Part shown: positions 23,859 to 32,132 of the stretch, piece after piece
Numbering within the stretch: the first letter of the stretch is position 1
Layout: every line of letters starts with the position of its first letter
Translations under genes and position numbers: made by a program
Assembly (NCBI GenBank): GCA_964447205.1
Contig: CAYUSB010000012.1
Coordinates: 62,001 to 126,000, forward strand
Origin: JAEUKH01 sp964447205
GTDB taxonomy: Bacteria > Myxococcota_A > Polyangia > Polyangiales > Ga0077539
Reading direction: 5' to 3'
DNA: 64,000 bases
Notes under the pieces: generated by a model
The model's input: only the letters and a program-made list of their open reading frames with translations
Databases searched by the model: none
What the model was told of the DNA's origin: nothing

Positions 23859-24779
23859 ATGCCCACCCTGGAGGACTACCTCCGCCCCCTGCCCCCCGCC
23901 CCCGACCCGGGCCTCGTCGCCCTCGAGCTCGGCCAGGACCCCCCGTCGCTCCCTGAGCCCCCCGTCCTGCTCGCCCGGCTCGTCCAGGTGGTCGAGAGCA
24001 TCGGCCCGGTCCACGAGGCCTCCACCGCCGAACGCCCGGTCTACGAGGCCGTCTTCTACGCCGCCCAGATCCGCATCGCCACCCTCGACCGACTGGCCGC
24101 CGCAGCCATCACGATCTTCACCCCGGAGATCGAGGCCGCGATGCTGGAGGTGTTGGCGGCCAAGGCACAGCTCTCGCAGGGGCTCGCCGCGACCCCCCAT
24201 ACGGTCGACGGGGCCCATGTGCGCGTACCCCTCGGCTTCGTGGGGCAGCTCCGGCTCGAAGAGCTCGCGCCCCTCGACACCGAGGGCAGACTCCCGCCTG
24301 CGGGGCTTCTGTCGTTCTTTGTGCGCCAGGACATCCAGGTCGGCGACCATGGCGACCTCTTCCAGGTCGCGGCCCGGGTGCTCTTCACGGTGGGCGAGGT
24401 GGCCCCGCTGACCCCTCCTCCCGAGGTGCAGGACTTCGACCGCCACAAGGCCATCGCCCTCCGCCTGTCCCGCGAGCTCCCCCTGCCGCCCCCACAGCAG
24501 GCCTACGGGGTGGGCCTTCTCGCCGAGGAGTCGAGCCTCTACGACACCGTCTACGGCCAGCGCACACGATCGCCGCTGTTCGGGGCCCTGGGCCTCGGCC
24601 GGGCGGCCTACTACCGCGGGCTCCCTCCGCCCGGAGAAACCCTCCTCCTCCAGCTCGGGAGCGGAGGCGGAACGAAGTTCAGTTGGGGGGACGCCAGCTC
24701 CATCTTCTTTCTCATCGCGGACGCTGCGTTGAGGAAGCACGACTTTGCCAAGGCCCTCTGCGTCGCCGACGAGTGCTGA
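23859..24779 (+). CDS. DUF1963 (YwqG-like) family protein
   Basis: A 306-aa cytoplasmic protein. The C-terminal end LLLQLGSGGG...FSWGDASSIFFLIADAAL and HDFAKALCVAD matches the typical DUF1963 finish (LLQL, WGD, YFWI, DF). The middle GLLSFFVRQDIQ fits the same fold. The N-terminal 120 residues (helical, including AAMLEVLAAKAQL) are additional. Function unknown. Starts 66 bp after the nucleotidyltransferase; next gene begins 56 bp downstream. Confidence 0.75.
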   Translation: MPTLEDYLRPLPPAPDPGLVALELGQDPPSLPEPPVLLARLVQVVESIGPVHEASTAERPVYEAVFYAAQIRIATLDRLAAAAITIFTPEIEAAMLEVLAAKAQLSQGLAATPHTVDGAHVRVPLGFVGQLRLEELAPLDTEGRLPPAGLLSFFVRQDIQVGDHGDLFQVAARVLFTVGEVAPLTPPPEVQDFDRHKAIALRLSRELPLPPPQQAYGVGLLAEESSLYDTVYGQRTRSPLFGALGLGRAAYYRGLPPPGETLLLQLGSGGGTKFSWGDASSIFFLIADAALRKHDFAKALCVADEC

Positions 24780-24822
24780 CCGCCCCGGCCCCCCGCGCTC
24801 TGCGGGCGGCCTCGTTCGGCCC

Positions 24823-24828
24823 TACACT
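24823..24828 (+). promoter_or_regulatory. Candidate -10 hexamer TACACT of a leaderless gene
   Basis: Ends exactly 7 nt before the ATG of the AI-2E family gene. The gap CCTGGCC holds no Shine-Dalgarno sequence. Confidence 0.4.
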
Positions 24829-24835
24829 CCTGGCC

Positions 24836-25957
24836 ATGGTGCCTTCCCCCTCTCCTGAGCACGCGCCTCCCTTGCGTTCGCCCACGACCTGGTTGTTCCT
24901 CGCGGCCCTGGCGATGTCGGTCGTCTCGATTCGCCCCTACCTCACCGAACTCGGCGCAGGGCTCGTGTTCGGGTACGTCTCCGAGCGCCCGATCACCTGG
25001 GTCCTGCGCCGCATCAAGCGCGTGGATCGGCCGGGGTGGAAGTGGGCCATCGCCACGGCCTTCGCCCTCCTGGTGTCGCTCGTCATCCTGGTGCCCTCGG
25101 TGATCGCGGTGTGGGTCGCCCTGCGCGAACTCGGGGCCCTCATCAACACCTCGAGCGCCGCGTCGCTCGACCGTTCGTTGGGCGCCCTGACAGTCTGGAT
25201 CCGCCATCGCCTCGGCCCGATGAGCAACGAACTCCCCGTCGGCGAGCTCTCCGCACGCGCCCGAACCCTCGCCGAGGAAGCCGGGACCTGGCTCGCCCGC
25301 ACCACCGCCCAGGGCCTCTCCGCGGCGCCCGACGCCCTGTTCTCGGTCTTCGTGGTGTTGACCGCCTGGGTGACCTTCGCCGTGAGGGGCCGAGGCCTGC
25401 GCGACCGGGTGCTGCCGCGGCTGATCCCGTGGCCGAGGCAGCGCGCCATCCTGCGCCACACCACCGCGGAGGTGATCGACAGCGTGGTCCTCGCCAACGT
25501 CGGCGTGTCGGGGGTGCAGGCCGCCATCATCAGCATCGCGAGCATCACCCTGCGGGTGCCCCACGCGATCGTGTGGGGCGTGGCGAGCTTTATCCTGTCG
25601 TTCGTTCCGATGGTGGGCACGGCCCTCGTGACCGTCACCGCGACCATCTACCTCTACCTCTCGGGTCGCCCCTGGGCGGCCATCATCATGGCAATCATCG
25701 CGGTGTTCGCGGGCGGGATCGACAACGTGCTCCGGCCCATGCTGGCCCGCGGCTCGACCGAGCTGCCCTTCCTCTGGATGCTGGTGGCCTTCGTCGGCGG
25801 CCTGGTCGTGTTCGGGGCCCCCGGGGTCATCCTGGGGCCCCTCTTCCTCTCCTGGACGGTCGCCCTGTGGGAGGCCCGCGAAGAAGAAAACCCCGTCCCC
25901 GGGATCCATGCCGACGACGCCGCGCTCCAGACCACCTCGCCCCCCAGCACGCTCTGA
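24836..25957 (+). CDS. AI-2E family transporter (permease-like)
   Basis: A 373-aa integral membrane protein with about eight hydrophobic segments: two near the N-terminus (TWLFLAALAMSVVSIRPYL and the ATAFALLVSLVILVPSVIAV region), one around residue 165, and a cluster from residue 200 on. Motifs of PF01594 include LFLSWTVALWE-like endings and FGAPGVILGPLF and AIFAGGIDNVLRPML-type blocks. Family members export autoinducer-2 or act as Na+/H+ antiporters; the substrate here is unknown. Start at the ATG 7 nt downstream of TACACT. Confidence 0.88.
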   Translation: MVPSPSPEHAPPLRSPTTWLFLAALAMSVVSIRPYLTELGAGLVFGYVSERPITWVLRRIKRVDRPGWKWAIATAFALLVSLVILVPSVIAVWVALRELGALINTSSAASLDRSLGALTVWIRHRLGPMSNELPVGELSARARTLAEEAGTWLARTTAQGLSAAPDALFSVFVVLTAWVTFAVRGRGLRDRVLPRLIPWPRQRAILRHTTAEVIDSVVLANVGVSGVQAAIISIASITLRVPHAIVWGVASFILSFVPMVGTALVTVTATIYLYLSGRPWAAIIMAIIAVFAGGIDNVLRPMLARGSTELPFLWMLVAFVGGLVVFGAPGVILGPLFLSWTVALWEAREEENPVPGIHADDAALQTTSPPSTL

Positions 25958-26051
25958 GCCTCGACGCCCACCCACGACATGCGGCACACGCCCCGCGCTA
26001 CCCCGGCGCCTCGGGGCGTGCTCCTATCGAGTGGTAGGAGGTCAGTGCTGT

Positions 26052-29015
26052 ATGAAATTCTTTTGGTCTCGATGGGGCGCCACGTTGGCAGCCTCCCTGG
26101 CGCTTAGCCTCGGCTGCAGTAGCGGCAGCACGGTGGTCGGCGGCAACGACGCCGGGGGCACCCTCGACACCGGCATGGACGTCGCGTGCGCGACCCCGGA
26201 GACGCGGTGCGGCGCGAGCTGTATCAACACCCAGACCGACCCCGCCCACTGCGGGGCCTGCGGCACGCGCTGTCAGAGCTTCGAGGCGTGTATGGCCGGG
26301 CGCTGCACCCTGCAGTGTCCGCCGGGGCTGTCGGTCTGCAACGGCCGCTGCGTCGACCCCGCCACCGACCGCAGCCACTGCGGGGCCTGCGGCACGGTCT
26401 GCCCCGCGGGGCAGGTCTGCTCGATGGGGGCCTGCGGCGTGGAGTGCGCCAGCAACCTCGCCACCTGCACCACCCCCGGCGGCGGGGCCGATGGCGGAGG
26501 CGAGCGGTTCTGCGCCAACACGCGCACCGACAACGCCCACTGCGGGGCCTGCGGCAACGCCTGCCCTGCCGGCCAGGTGTGCCAGGCCGGGGCCTGCGTG
26601 ACCTCGTGCCCCATGGGCCTCACGAGCTGCGACGGCACCTGCCGCGACACCCGCGTCGACTCGGCCAACTGCGGGGCCTGCGGCACCGCCTGCCCCGAGG
26701 GCCAGCTCTGCTCGGCCGGGACCTGCCGGGTCTCGTGCGGGGCGGGCACCACCAACTGCGCGGGCACCTGCCGCGACACCCAGACCGACAACGCCCACTG
26801 CGGGGCGTGTGGCACCGCCTGCCCCGCGGGCCAGCTCTGCTCGGGCGGGATGTGCCGCGTGAGCTGCGCCGAGGGGACCACCAACTGCGCGGGCGCGTGC
26901 CGCGACCTCACCACCGACAACGCCAACTGCGGGGCCTGCGGCACCGCCTGCCCCGCCGGACAGGTCTGCGCGGGCTCCATGTGCCAGGTGTCCTGCGCCG
27001 CGGGCACGACCAACTGCGCGGGCACCTGCCGCGACACCCAGACCGACAACGCTCACTGCGGGGCGTGTGGCACCGCCTGCCCCGCCGGGCAGCTCTGCTC
27101 GGGCGGGATGTGCCGCGTGAGCTGCGCCGAGGGGACCACCAACTGCACCGGGGTCTGCCGCGACCTCACCACCGACAACGCCAACTGCGGGATGTGCGGG
27201 ATGGCCTGCGCCGCGGGCGAGCTCTGCTCGGCCGGGGCCTGCCGGCTCTCGTGCGGGGCGGGGACCACCAACTGCAACGGGGTCTGCCGCGACCTCGCCA
27301 CCGACAGCAACCACTGCGGGATGTGCGGAGCCGGGTGCCCCGCGGGCCAGCTCTGCTCGGGCGGGGTGTGCCGCGTGAGCTGCGTCGCGGGGACCACCAA
27401 CTGCTCGGGCGTGTGCCGCGACCTCACCACCGACAACAACCACTGCGGGGCCTGCGGGACCCGCTGCCCGACGGGTCAGGCCTGCGTGGGCAGCGCCTGC
27501 GTCGTGCAGTGCGGGGCCGGTCAGACCGACTGCGGGGGCGTCTGCCGCGACACCCGCACCGACAACAGCCACTGCGGGGCCTGCGGCACCGTGTGCCCCG
27601 CCGGGCGGGTCTGCGCCTCGGGCATGTGCTCGGTGTCGTGCATCGAGGGGCAGACCAACTGCGCGGGCGTCTGCCGCGACCTCACGAGCGACAACAACCA
27701 CTGCGGAGCCTGCGGCAACGTGTGCCCCGCGGGGCGGAGCTGCTCGGGCGGGATGTGCGTCGTGTCGTGCGCCACGGGGCAGGTCAACTGCGCGGGCGTG
27801 TGCCGCAACCTCGCCAGCGACAACAGCAACTGCGGGGCCTGCGGCACGGCGTGCCCGGCGGGGCGGAGCTGCTCGAGCGGGCAGTGCCTCGTGTCGTGCG
27901 GGTCGGGGCTGTCGGACTGCAACGGGTCGTGCCGCGACCTGCGGAATGACCGCTCCAACTGCGGCACCTGCGGCCTGACCTGCGAGGGCGGGCGCATCTG
28001 CGCGGGCGGCGTGTGCGTCGTGTCGTGCAGCTCGGGACAGACCGACTGCAGCGGCGTGTGCCGCGACACCCGCACCGACCGGGCCCACTGCGGGGCCTGC
28101 GGAAACGCCTGCGGGACGGGGCAGATCTGCACCAACGGGGCGTGCGTCCTGGACTGCGCGACGGGGCAGACGGCGTGCAGCGGGCGCTGCGTCAACACCC
28201 AGACCGACCCCTCCCACTGCGGCGGGTGCGGGATGGCCTGCGCGAGCGGCCAGGTGTGCGCCGCGGGGCGCTGCGCGGGCGTGTGCGGCAGCGGCCAGGT
28301 GGTGTGCAGCGGGCAGTGCGTGACCACGGCCACCGACCCCGCCCACTGCGGCGGGTGCGGCACGGTGTGCCCGGCCCGGGCCAACGCCCGCGTCGCGTGC
28401 GAGTCGAGCGCGTGCACCTTCGCGTGCTCGACCGGCTTCGGCAACTGCAACGGGACGGCCGGCGACGGCTGCGAGGTCGACCTCACGAGCACCCTCGGCC
28501 ACTGCGGGGCCTGCAACAACGCCTGCCCGACCCGGGCCAACGCGACCATCGCGTGCACGTCGTCGACGTGCCGGTTCACGTGCAACTCGGGCTTCGCGGA
28601 CTGCAACGGGTCGGCGGGCGACGGCTGCGAGCGCAACCTCCAGAACGACAACGCCAACTGCGGGGCCTGCGGCACCGTCTGCGGCTCGGGCACGACCTGC
28701 GTGGCAGGGCGCTGCCAGGGCCCCACGGGGTTCCGTTGGGTGCTCATCGAGCCCTCGGCCTGCAACGCCTGGTGCGGGGCCGGGGCCGGAGGCTGCACGA
28801 GCGGACCCTTCGTGTGCGACAGCGTCACCCTCGGGCGCACCGTGTGGCGCTACGGCAGCGACCTCACCGCCCCTCCGGGCACCACCATGACCGGCAGCCT
28901 CTACGGCTGGAACGAGCGTTACTGCGGCTCTCTCGGCTGCGGCGGCCCCGGCCCGAGCACGAGCAGCTGCTCCGGCGGCGGCCCCAACTCCGTCTGGCGC
29001 TGCGTCAGCAACTGA
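26052..29015 (+). CDS. Secreted cysteine-rich repeat protein (19 units, myxobacterial type)
   Basis: A 987-aa lipoprotein-like protein. The signal peptide ends in LALSLGC. About 19 tandem units of roughly 42 residues follow, each with a DxxHCGACGTxCPAGQxCSxGxC.vsC..G.tnC.GxCRDtxtD pattern (about six Cys per unit, over 110 in total), suggesting stacked disulfide knots. The last two units contain the NCNGTAGDGCE variant. The C-terminal 95 residues are a separate Trp/Cys/Gly-rich domain (FRWVLIEPSACNAWCG through VWRYGSDL). Proteins like this are frequent in myxobacteria as surface or extracellular proteins of unknown role. Start is the ATG behind GGTAGGAGG. Confidence 0.9.
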   Translation: MKFFWSRWGATLAASLALSLGCSSGSTVVGGNDAGGTLDTGMDVACATPETRCGASCINTQTDPAHCGACGTRCQSFEACMAGRCTLQCPPGLSVCNGRCVDPATDRSHCGACGTVCPAGQVCSMGACGVECASNLATCTTPGGGADGGGERFCANTRTDNAHCGACGNACPAGQVCQAGACVTSCPMGLTSCDGTCRDTRVDSANCGACGTACPEGQLCSAGTCRVSCGAGTTNCAGTCRDTQTDNAHCGACGTACPAGQLCSGGMCRVSCAEGTTNCAGACRDLTTDNANCGACGTACPAGQVCAGSMCQVSCAAGTTNCAGTCRDTQTDNAHCGACGTACPAGQLCSGGMCRVSCAEGTTNCTGVCRDLTTDNANCGMCGMACAAGELCSAGACRLSCGAGTTNCNGVCRDLATDSNHCGMCGAGCPAGQLCSGGVCRVSCVAGTTNCSGVCRDLTTDNNHCGACGTRCPTGQACVGSACVVQCGAGQTDCGGVCRDTRTDNSHCGACGTVCPAGRVCASGMCSVSCIEGQTNCAGVCRDLTSDNNHCGACGNVCPAGRSCSGGMCVVSCATGQVNCAGVCRNLASDNSNCGACGTACPAGRSCSSGQCLVSCGSGLSDCNGSCRDLRNDRSNCGTCGLTCEGGRICAGGVCVVSCSSGQTDCSGVCRDTRTDRAHCGACGNACGTGQICTNGACVLDCATGQTACSGRCVNTQTDPSHCGGCGMACASGQVCAAGRCAGVCGSGQVVCSGQCVTTATDPAHCGGCGTVCPARANARVACESSACTFACSTGFGNCNGTAGDGCEVDLTSTLGHCGACNNACPTRANATIACTSSTCRFTCNSGFADCNGSAGDGCERNLQNDNANCGACGTVCGSGTTCVAGRCQGPTGFRWVLIEPSACNAWCGAGAGGCTSGPFVCDSVTLGRTVWRYGSDLTAPPGTTMTGSLYGWNERYCGSLGCGGPGPSTSSCSGGGPNSVWRCVSN
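26763..27279 (+). repeat. Recent 258-bp in-gene duplication within the Cys-rich gene
   Basis: The block beginning at 26763 recurs at 27021 with only scattered differences over at least 140 bp, an offset of exactly 258 bp (86 codons, two repeat units). Frame is kept. It indicates length change by unequal exchange. Confidence 0.75.
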
Positions 29016-29159
29016 CCTCACGCCCCTCCGGCGTCACTCCCTCGCCCCCCCGACAGACTTTCGCCCGCGCCCGGGGTGTCAATCCCGGTCCGCGGGTCGT
29101 ATACCGTCCTGCGCGTCCCCGGGCGCGCAAGACACCAACCGAGAACAAGGAGCGGTAGC

Positions 29160-29813
29160 ATGCATAGGACGTTTGGATCGGTGGGGCTGGCGGGGCTGAT
29201 GACCTGGACCCTCGCGGGGTGCGTCGTGCGATCGCACCCCCCGCAGCCCGTGGCCGTGCACCATCAGCAGCACCCGGGGTACGATAACGGGCACGCCGTC
29301 GCGGTGGCCCCTGGGGCCCCGATGGGGGCCGGCACGCACATGGGCGTCCAGGGGGGCGGCGGGGTCGGGGTCGGGGCGCAGATGGGCGTCCAGGCCGGTC
29401 CCGTGGGGGCCAACGTGGGCGTGCAGGTGGGCCAGATCCCGATGCCGATTGCGGCCCCGATGCCGCCCGCGGCCCCGATGCAGACCTGGGGACCGGTCGG
29501 GGTCGGCCACCCGGGGCAGAGTTGGGTGGAGGGGCACTACGACTGGGTCAACCAGCAGTACCGCTGGATCCCGGGGCACTGGGACAATCCCCCGCAGCCG
29601 GGGATGGGCTGGCAGCAGCCCGCGTGGCAGGGCAACCAGTGGATGCCGGGGTTCTGGCGGGCCTCGACGACGGCCGTTCCCCCGGCCTACGAGGCCGCCC
29701 GCGGCGCGTGGAACCCTGGCGCAATGATGGGGGCCCCGCCCACCCAGACCGTGTTCGTGAACCCCAACGGGGTGATCCAGGGCTTCCAGCAGGCCATGCC
29801 GGGCATGCGCTGA
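29160..29813 (+). CDS. YXWGXW-repeat lipoprotein
   Basis: A 217-aa lipoprotein with lipobox LAGC. A Gly/Val-rich middle with GVQxGxxVGVGAQMGVQAG pseudo-repeats follows. The C-terminal third has the WxxGxW signature twice: WVEGHYDWVNQQYRWIPGHW and WQGNQWMPGFW. Such proteins are outer-membrane or extracellular and uncharacterised. Start chosen at ATG 29160 behind AAGGAG; the frame is open upstream but lacks a signal peptide. Confidence 0.85.
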   Translation: MHRTFGSVGLAGLMTWTLAGCVVRSHPPQPVAVHHQQHPGYDNGHAVAVAPGAPMGAGTHMGVQGGGGVGVGAQMGVQAGPVGANVGVQVGQIPMPIAAPMPPAAPMQTWGPVGVGHPGQSWVEGHYDWVNQQYRWIPGHWDNPPQPGMGWQQPAWQGNQWMPGFWRASTTAVPPAYEAARGAWNPGAMMGAPPTQTVFVNPNGVIQGFQQAMPGMR

Positions 29814-29822
29814 GCGCCTGAC

Positions 29823-30761
29823 TCATCCCGTCGGCAACAGCCCCCGCACGACCACCAGCACCCCCGCCTGACGCTCCCCGACGCACACCGGCACCCCGGC
29901 CGGATCGAGCACGAGGACCACCCCCTCGGCCCCCTCCCCCGCGACCCGTTTGCCCACCCGCAGGGCCGCGGCGTCTTCGTCCGAGACCGTCACCGCCCCC
30001 ATCAGGGTGGCCGCCCACGCCACGGGACGCAGGGCCGCCATCACCTCGGCCCGGGCCTCGGGGTCGCCACGCCCGGCCTCGCGCAGCCGCTGCCCCGACA
30101 CAGACTCCGCGACATCGAGGGCCCCCGACCGGGTGCGACGCAGGGCCGTCAGGTGCCCGAAGGTCCCGAGCGAAGCCGCGAGGTCGCGGGCCAGGGCCCG
30201 TACATAAAACCCCTTACTGACCGTCATCGACACGTCGGCCTCGGGCGGGTCGGGCCGCACCGCCCCTACCCCCGCCGCGTGCAAGACCACCGCCCGCGGG
30301 GCCAGCTCCACCGTCTCACCCCGCCGCACCCGGGCGTGCATGGCCTCGCCGTCGACCTTGATCGCGCTCACCGCCGGCGGAACCTGCTCGATGGGCCCCA
30401 CCATGGCCGCGAGGGCCGCCTCGACCGCCACAAAGCTCGGCGGGGCAGCCCCTTCGGGCGATCGATGGGTGACCGTACCGTCGGCGTCGAGGGAGTCGGT
30501 GGCGACCCCGAAGCGCACCGTGGCTTCGTACGATTTCGACTGGGCCGTGAGGTGCCCCGACAGCTTCGTGGCCTCTCCCACCAGGATGACCAGGAGCCCG
30601 GTGGCCATGGGGTCGAGGGTGCCGGCGTGTCCGACGGCGCGGGTCCCGAGGGCGCGTCGGGCCCAGGCCACGACGTCGTGGGAGGTGCACCCCGCGGGTT
30701 TGTCCACCGCGAGGATCCCGTGAGGCTGAACCCTGAGAGCCGTCGGGAGGCTGTCCGTCAC
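29823..30761 (-). CDS. truB: tRNA pseudouridine(55) synthase
   Basis: A 312-aa TruB, which makes pseudouridine 55 in the T-loop of tRNAs. GILAVDKPAGCTSHDVV, HAGTLDPMATGLLVI (with the catalytic Asp in GTLDP) and SKSYEATVRFG are diagnostic; a C-terminal PUA-like domain follows (RVAGEGAEGVVLV). The start is a GTG overlapping the rbfA stop by 4 bp (GTGA), so it is coupled. Last gene of the rimP-nusA-infB operon; its stop is 9 bp from the convergent YXWGXW gene. Confidence 0.96.
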   Translation of the reverse strand: MTDSLPTALRVQPHGILAVDKPAGCTSHDVVAWARRALGTRAVGHAGTLDPMATGLLVILVGEATKLSGHLTAQSKSYEATVRFGVATDSLDADGTVTHRSPEGAAPPSFVAVEAALAAMVGPIEQVPPAVSAIKVDGEAMHARVRRGETVELAPRAVVLHAAGVGAVRPDPPEADVSMTVSKGFYVRALARDLAASLGTFGHLTALRRTRSGALDVAESVSGQRLREAGRGDPEARAEVMAALRPVAWAATLMGAVTVSDEDAAALRVGKRVAGEGAEGVVLVLDPAGVPVCVGERQAGVLVVVRGLLPTG

Positions 30762-31150
30762 GAGGGCTTCTTGAGCTCCTCGGCGACCTCGTGGAGCAGG
30801 GTCTCGATGCGAACGTCCTCGGGGCGGGTGTCCTCCTGCTCCCACAGGAGGTCGGGCACCCGGCGCATCTCCAGCCGCGGGGCGAGCTTGGCCCGCAGGG
30901 CCGGGACCAGGGCCTTGAGCCGACGGCCGGCCTGCTTCCGGCGGATGCCCTCGGGGTCGTCGCCGAGCAGGGTAAACCGCAGCCAGGCCAGGGACAGGTC
31001 TTCGGACACCCGGACCTCGCCCACGAGCACCTGGGTCAGCCGCGGGTCGTTGAACTCGTGCACCAGGATCCGGGCCAGCTCCTCGCGGATGCGGGCGGCC
31101 ACGCGGCCGGCCCGGCGATGGGGATCAATCTTCTTCGTCGGGGTCGGCAT
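30758..31150 (-). CDS. rbfA: Ribosome-binding factor A
   Basis: A 130-aa RbfA, a KH-fold factor that helps mature the 16S rRNA 5' end in the small subunit. HRRAGRVAARIREELARIL is the usual N-terminus, followed by FNDPRLTQVLVGEVRVSEDL and the RRVPDLLWEQED block. Its start lies 26 bp inside the DUF503 gene's 3' end and its stop overlaps truB. Confidence 0.95.
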   Translation of the reverse strand: MPTPTKKIDPHRRAGRVAARIREELARILVHEFNDPRLTQVLVGEVRVSEDLSLAWLRFTLLGDDPEGIRRKQAGRRLKALVPALRAKLAPRLEMRRVPDLLWEQEDTRPEDVRIETLLHEVAEELKKPS

Positions 31151-31502
31151 CGGGGAGCCTCGTGTCCAGAGGGGGCAGAGAATCGCGGGGGGTCAGGGGC
31201 TCGTCGTCGCCGTAGGACATCAGCTCGAGCTGCTGATCGAGGATCGAGGCCTCCCCGGCGACGGCGCTGGCCACCAGGGCCAGGGCCTTGTCGAGGACCT
31301 CATTGGCGTGGGACCGCTCGTTGGAGACCACGCTCACGGCGAGGGAGGCCACCTGCCAACGCTCGAGGTCGCCCACCTCGGCCGCCGAGACGTTGAAGCG
31401 GGCCCGCACCCGATCAAGGGCCCGTCGGACCAGGGCCCGGCGATCCTTGAGCGAACGGGCCCCGGGGAGGTGGAGACGGATACGAAGCAGCCCGACAACC
31501 AT
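31125..31502 (-). CDS. DUF503 (YlxP-like) protein
   Basis: A 125-aa protein. MVVGLLRIRLHLPGARSLKD RRALVRR is the family opening, and VSNERSHANEVLDKAL matches the conserved second half. DUF503/YlxP is a standard member between infB and rbfA, thought to assist ribosome assembly. The C-terminal 30 residues are an acidic extension (DADPDEED). Confidence 0.9.
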   Translation of the reverse strand: MVVGLLRIRLHLPGARSLKDRRALVRRALDRVRARFNVSAAEVGDLERWQVASLAVSVVSNERSHANEVLDKALALVASAVAGEASILDQQLELMSYGDDEPLTPRDSLPPLDTRLPDADPDEED

Positions 31503-31537
31503 ATGAGGGGAAGGATACCACCGCGTCCGAGCGCGAA

Positions 31538-32074
31538 CTATTCGACGCGCCAGGACACGCGCAGCCCCCCGCCGCACTCGCGGGCGCTGCGCAGGGCGCT
31601 GCGGAAGGCCAGGAGCATCTTCGCGGCGTGAAGCTCGGGGCAGGACTCCAGGGCCTCGTCGCCCGGGTCGTTGTCCCCGGACAGGACCGCGAGCACCGCG
31701 GCCGGGTCGACCACCCGGCGAGAGCGCGGCTCGAACTCGTCGCGCACTACCCGGGCCAGCACGGCGGCCACCCGGGGTCGGAGCGAGGCCCGCAAGACGT
31801 TGTTGACACGCACGGCCATGGCCCGGGCGCGGGTGGGGGAGAATCGTCCGCCGCGTGAGCTGCGGGCGGTGTAACGCCACGGACGGCCAGAGACCTCCGT
31901 CACCGCGGCCATGACGGCCTCGAAGGGGTCGCGCCCCTCCCAGAAGAACTCCCACGTCCCGGGGAGCTCGTCGCCGTCTTCATCCAACAACTGAAACCGT
32001 GTCCGTCCCGAGCACTGAACCGCCACCGCAGCCTCCCGGACGCACCTCACGCGCCCCAATGCCTCCGCCGACAC
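31538..32074 (-). CDS. Hypothetical protein within the infB operon
   Basis: About 178 aa, with start uncertain (GTG at 32074 or 32050 on the minus strand; no ATG fits). It has FQLLDEDGDELPGTWEFFWE then GRDPFEAVMAAVTEVSGRPW, and the C-terminal half is helical with AAKMLLAFRSAL. No family recognised. It lies between infB (58 bp) and DUF503 (35 bp) on the same strand. Non-core genes are unusual here. Confidence 0.6.
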   Translation of the reverse strand: MSAEALGRVRCVREAAVAVQCSGRTRFQLLDEDGDELPGTWEFFWEGRDPFEAVMAAVTEVSGRPWRYTARSSRGGRFSPTRARAMAVRVNNVLRASLRPRVAAVLARVVRDEFEPRSRRVVDPAAVLAVLSGDNDPGDEALESCPELHAAKMLLAFRSALRSARECGGGLRVSWRVE

Positions 32075-32132
32075 CCCGATCGCCCCCCACCCCACGCGCC
32101 CGGTCGATGAAGACCGAGCGCGCCCGATGCGG

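Noticed and set aside
26160..28700. Regularly spaced repeats that could suggest a CRISPR array
   Set aside because: The periodicity is about 126 bp, keeps reading frame, and encodes Cys-rich units; there are no short identical repeats with unique spacers and no cas genes.
25998..29021. A 1007-codon open frame antisense to the Cys-rich gene, rich in Ala, Gly, Val and Arg
   Set aside because: It mirrors the repeats of the real gene on the other strand. High GC suppresses stops, and no domain, signal or sensible start is present.
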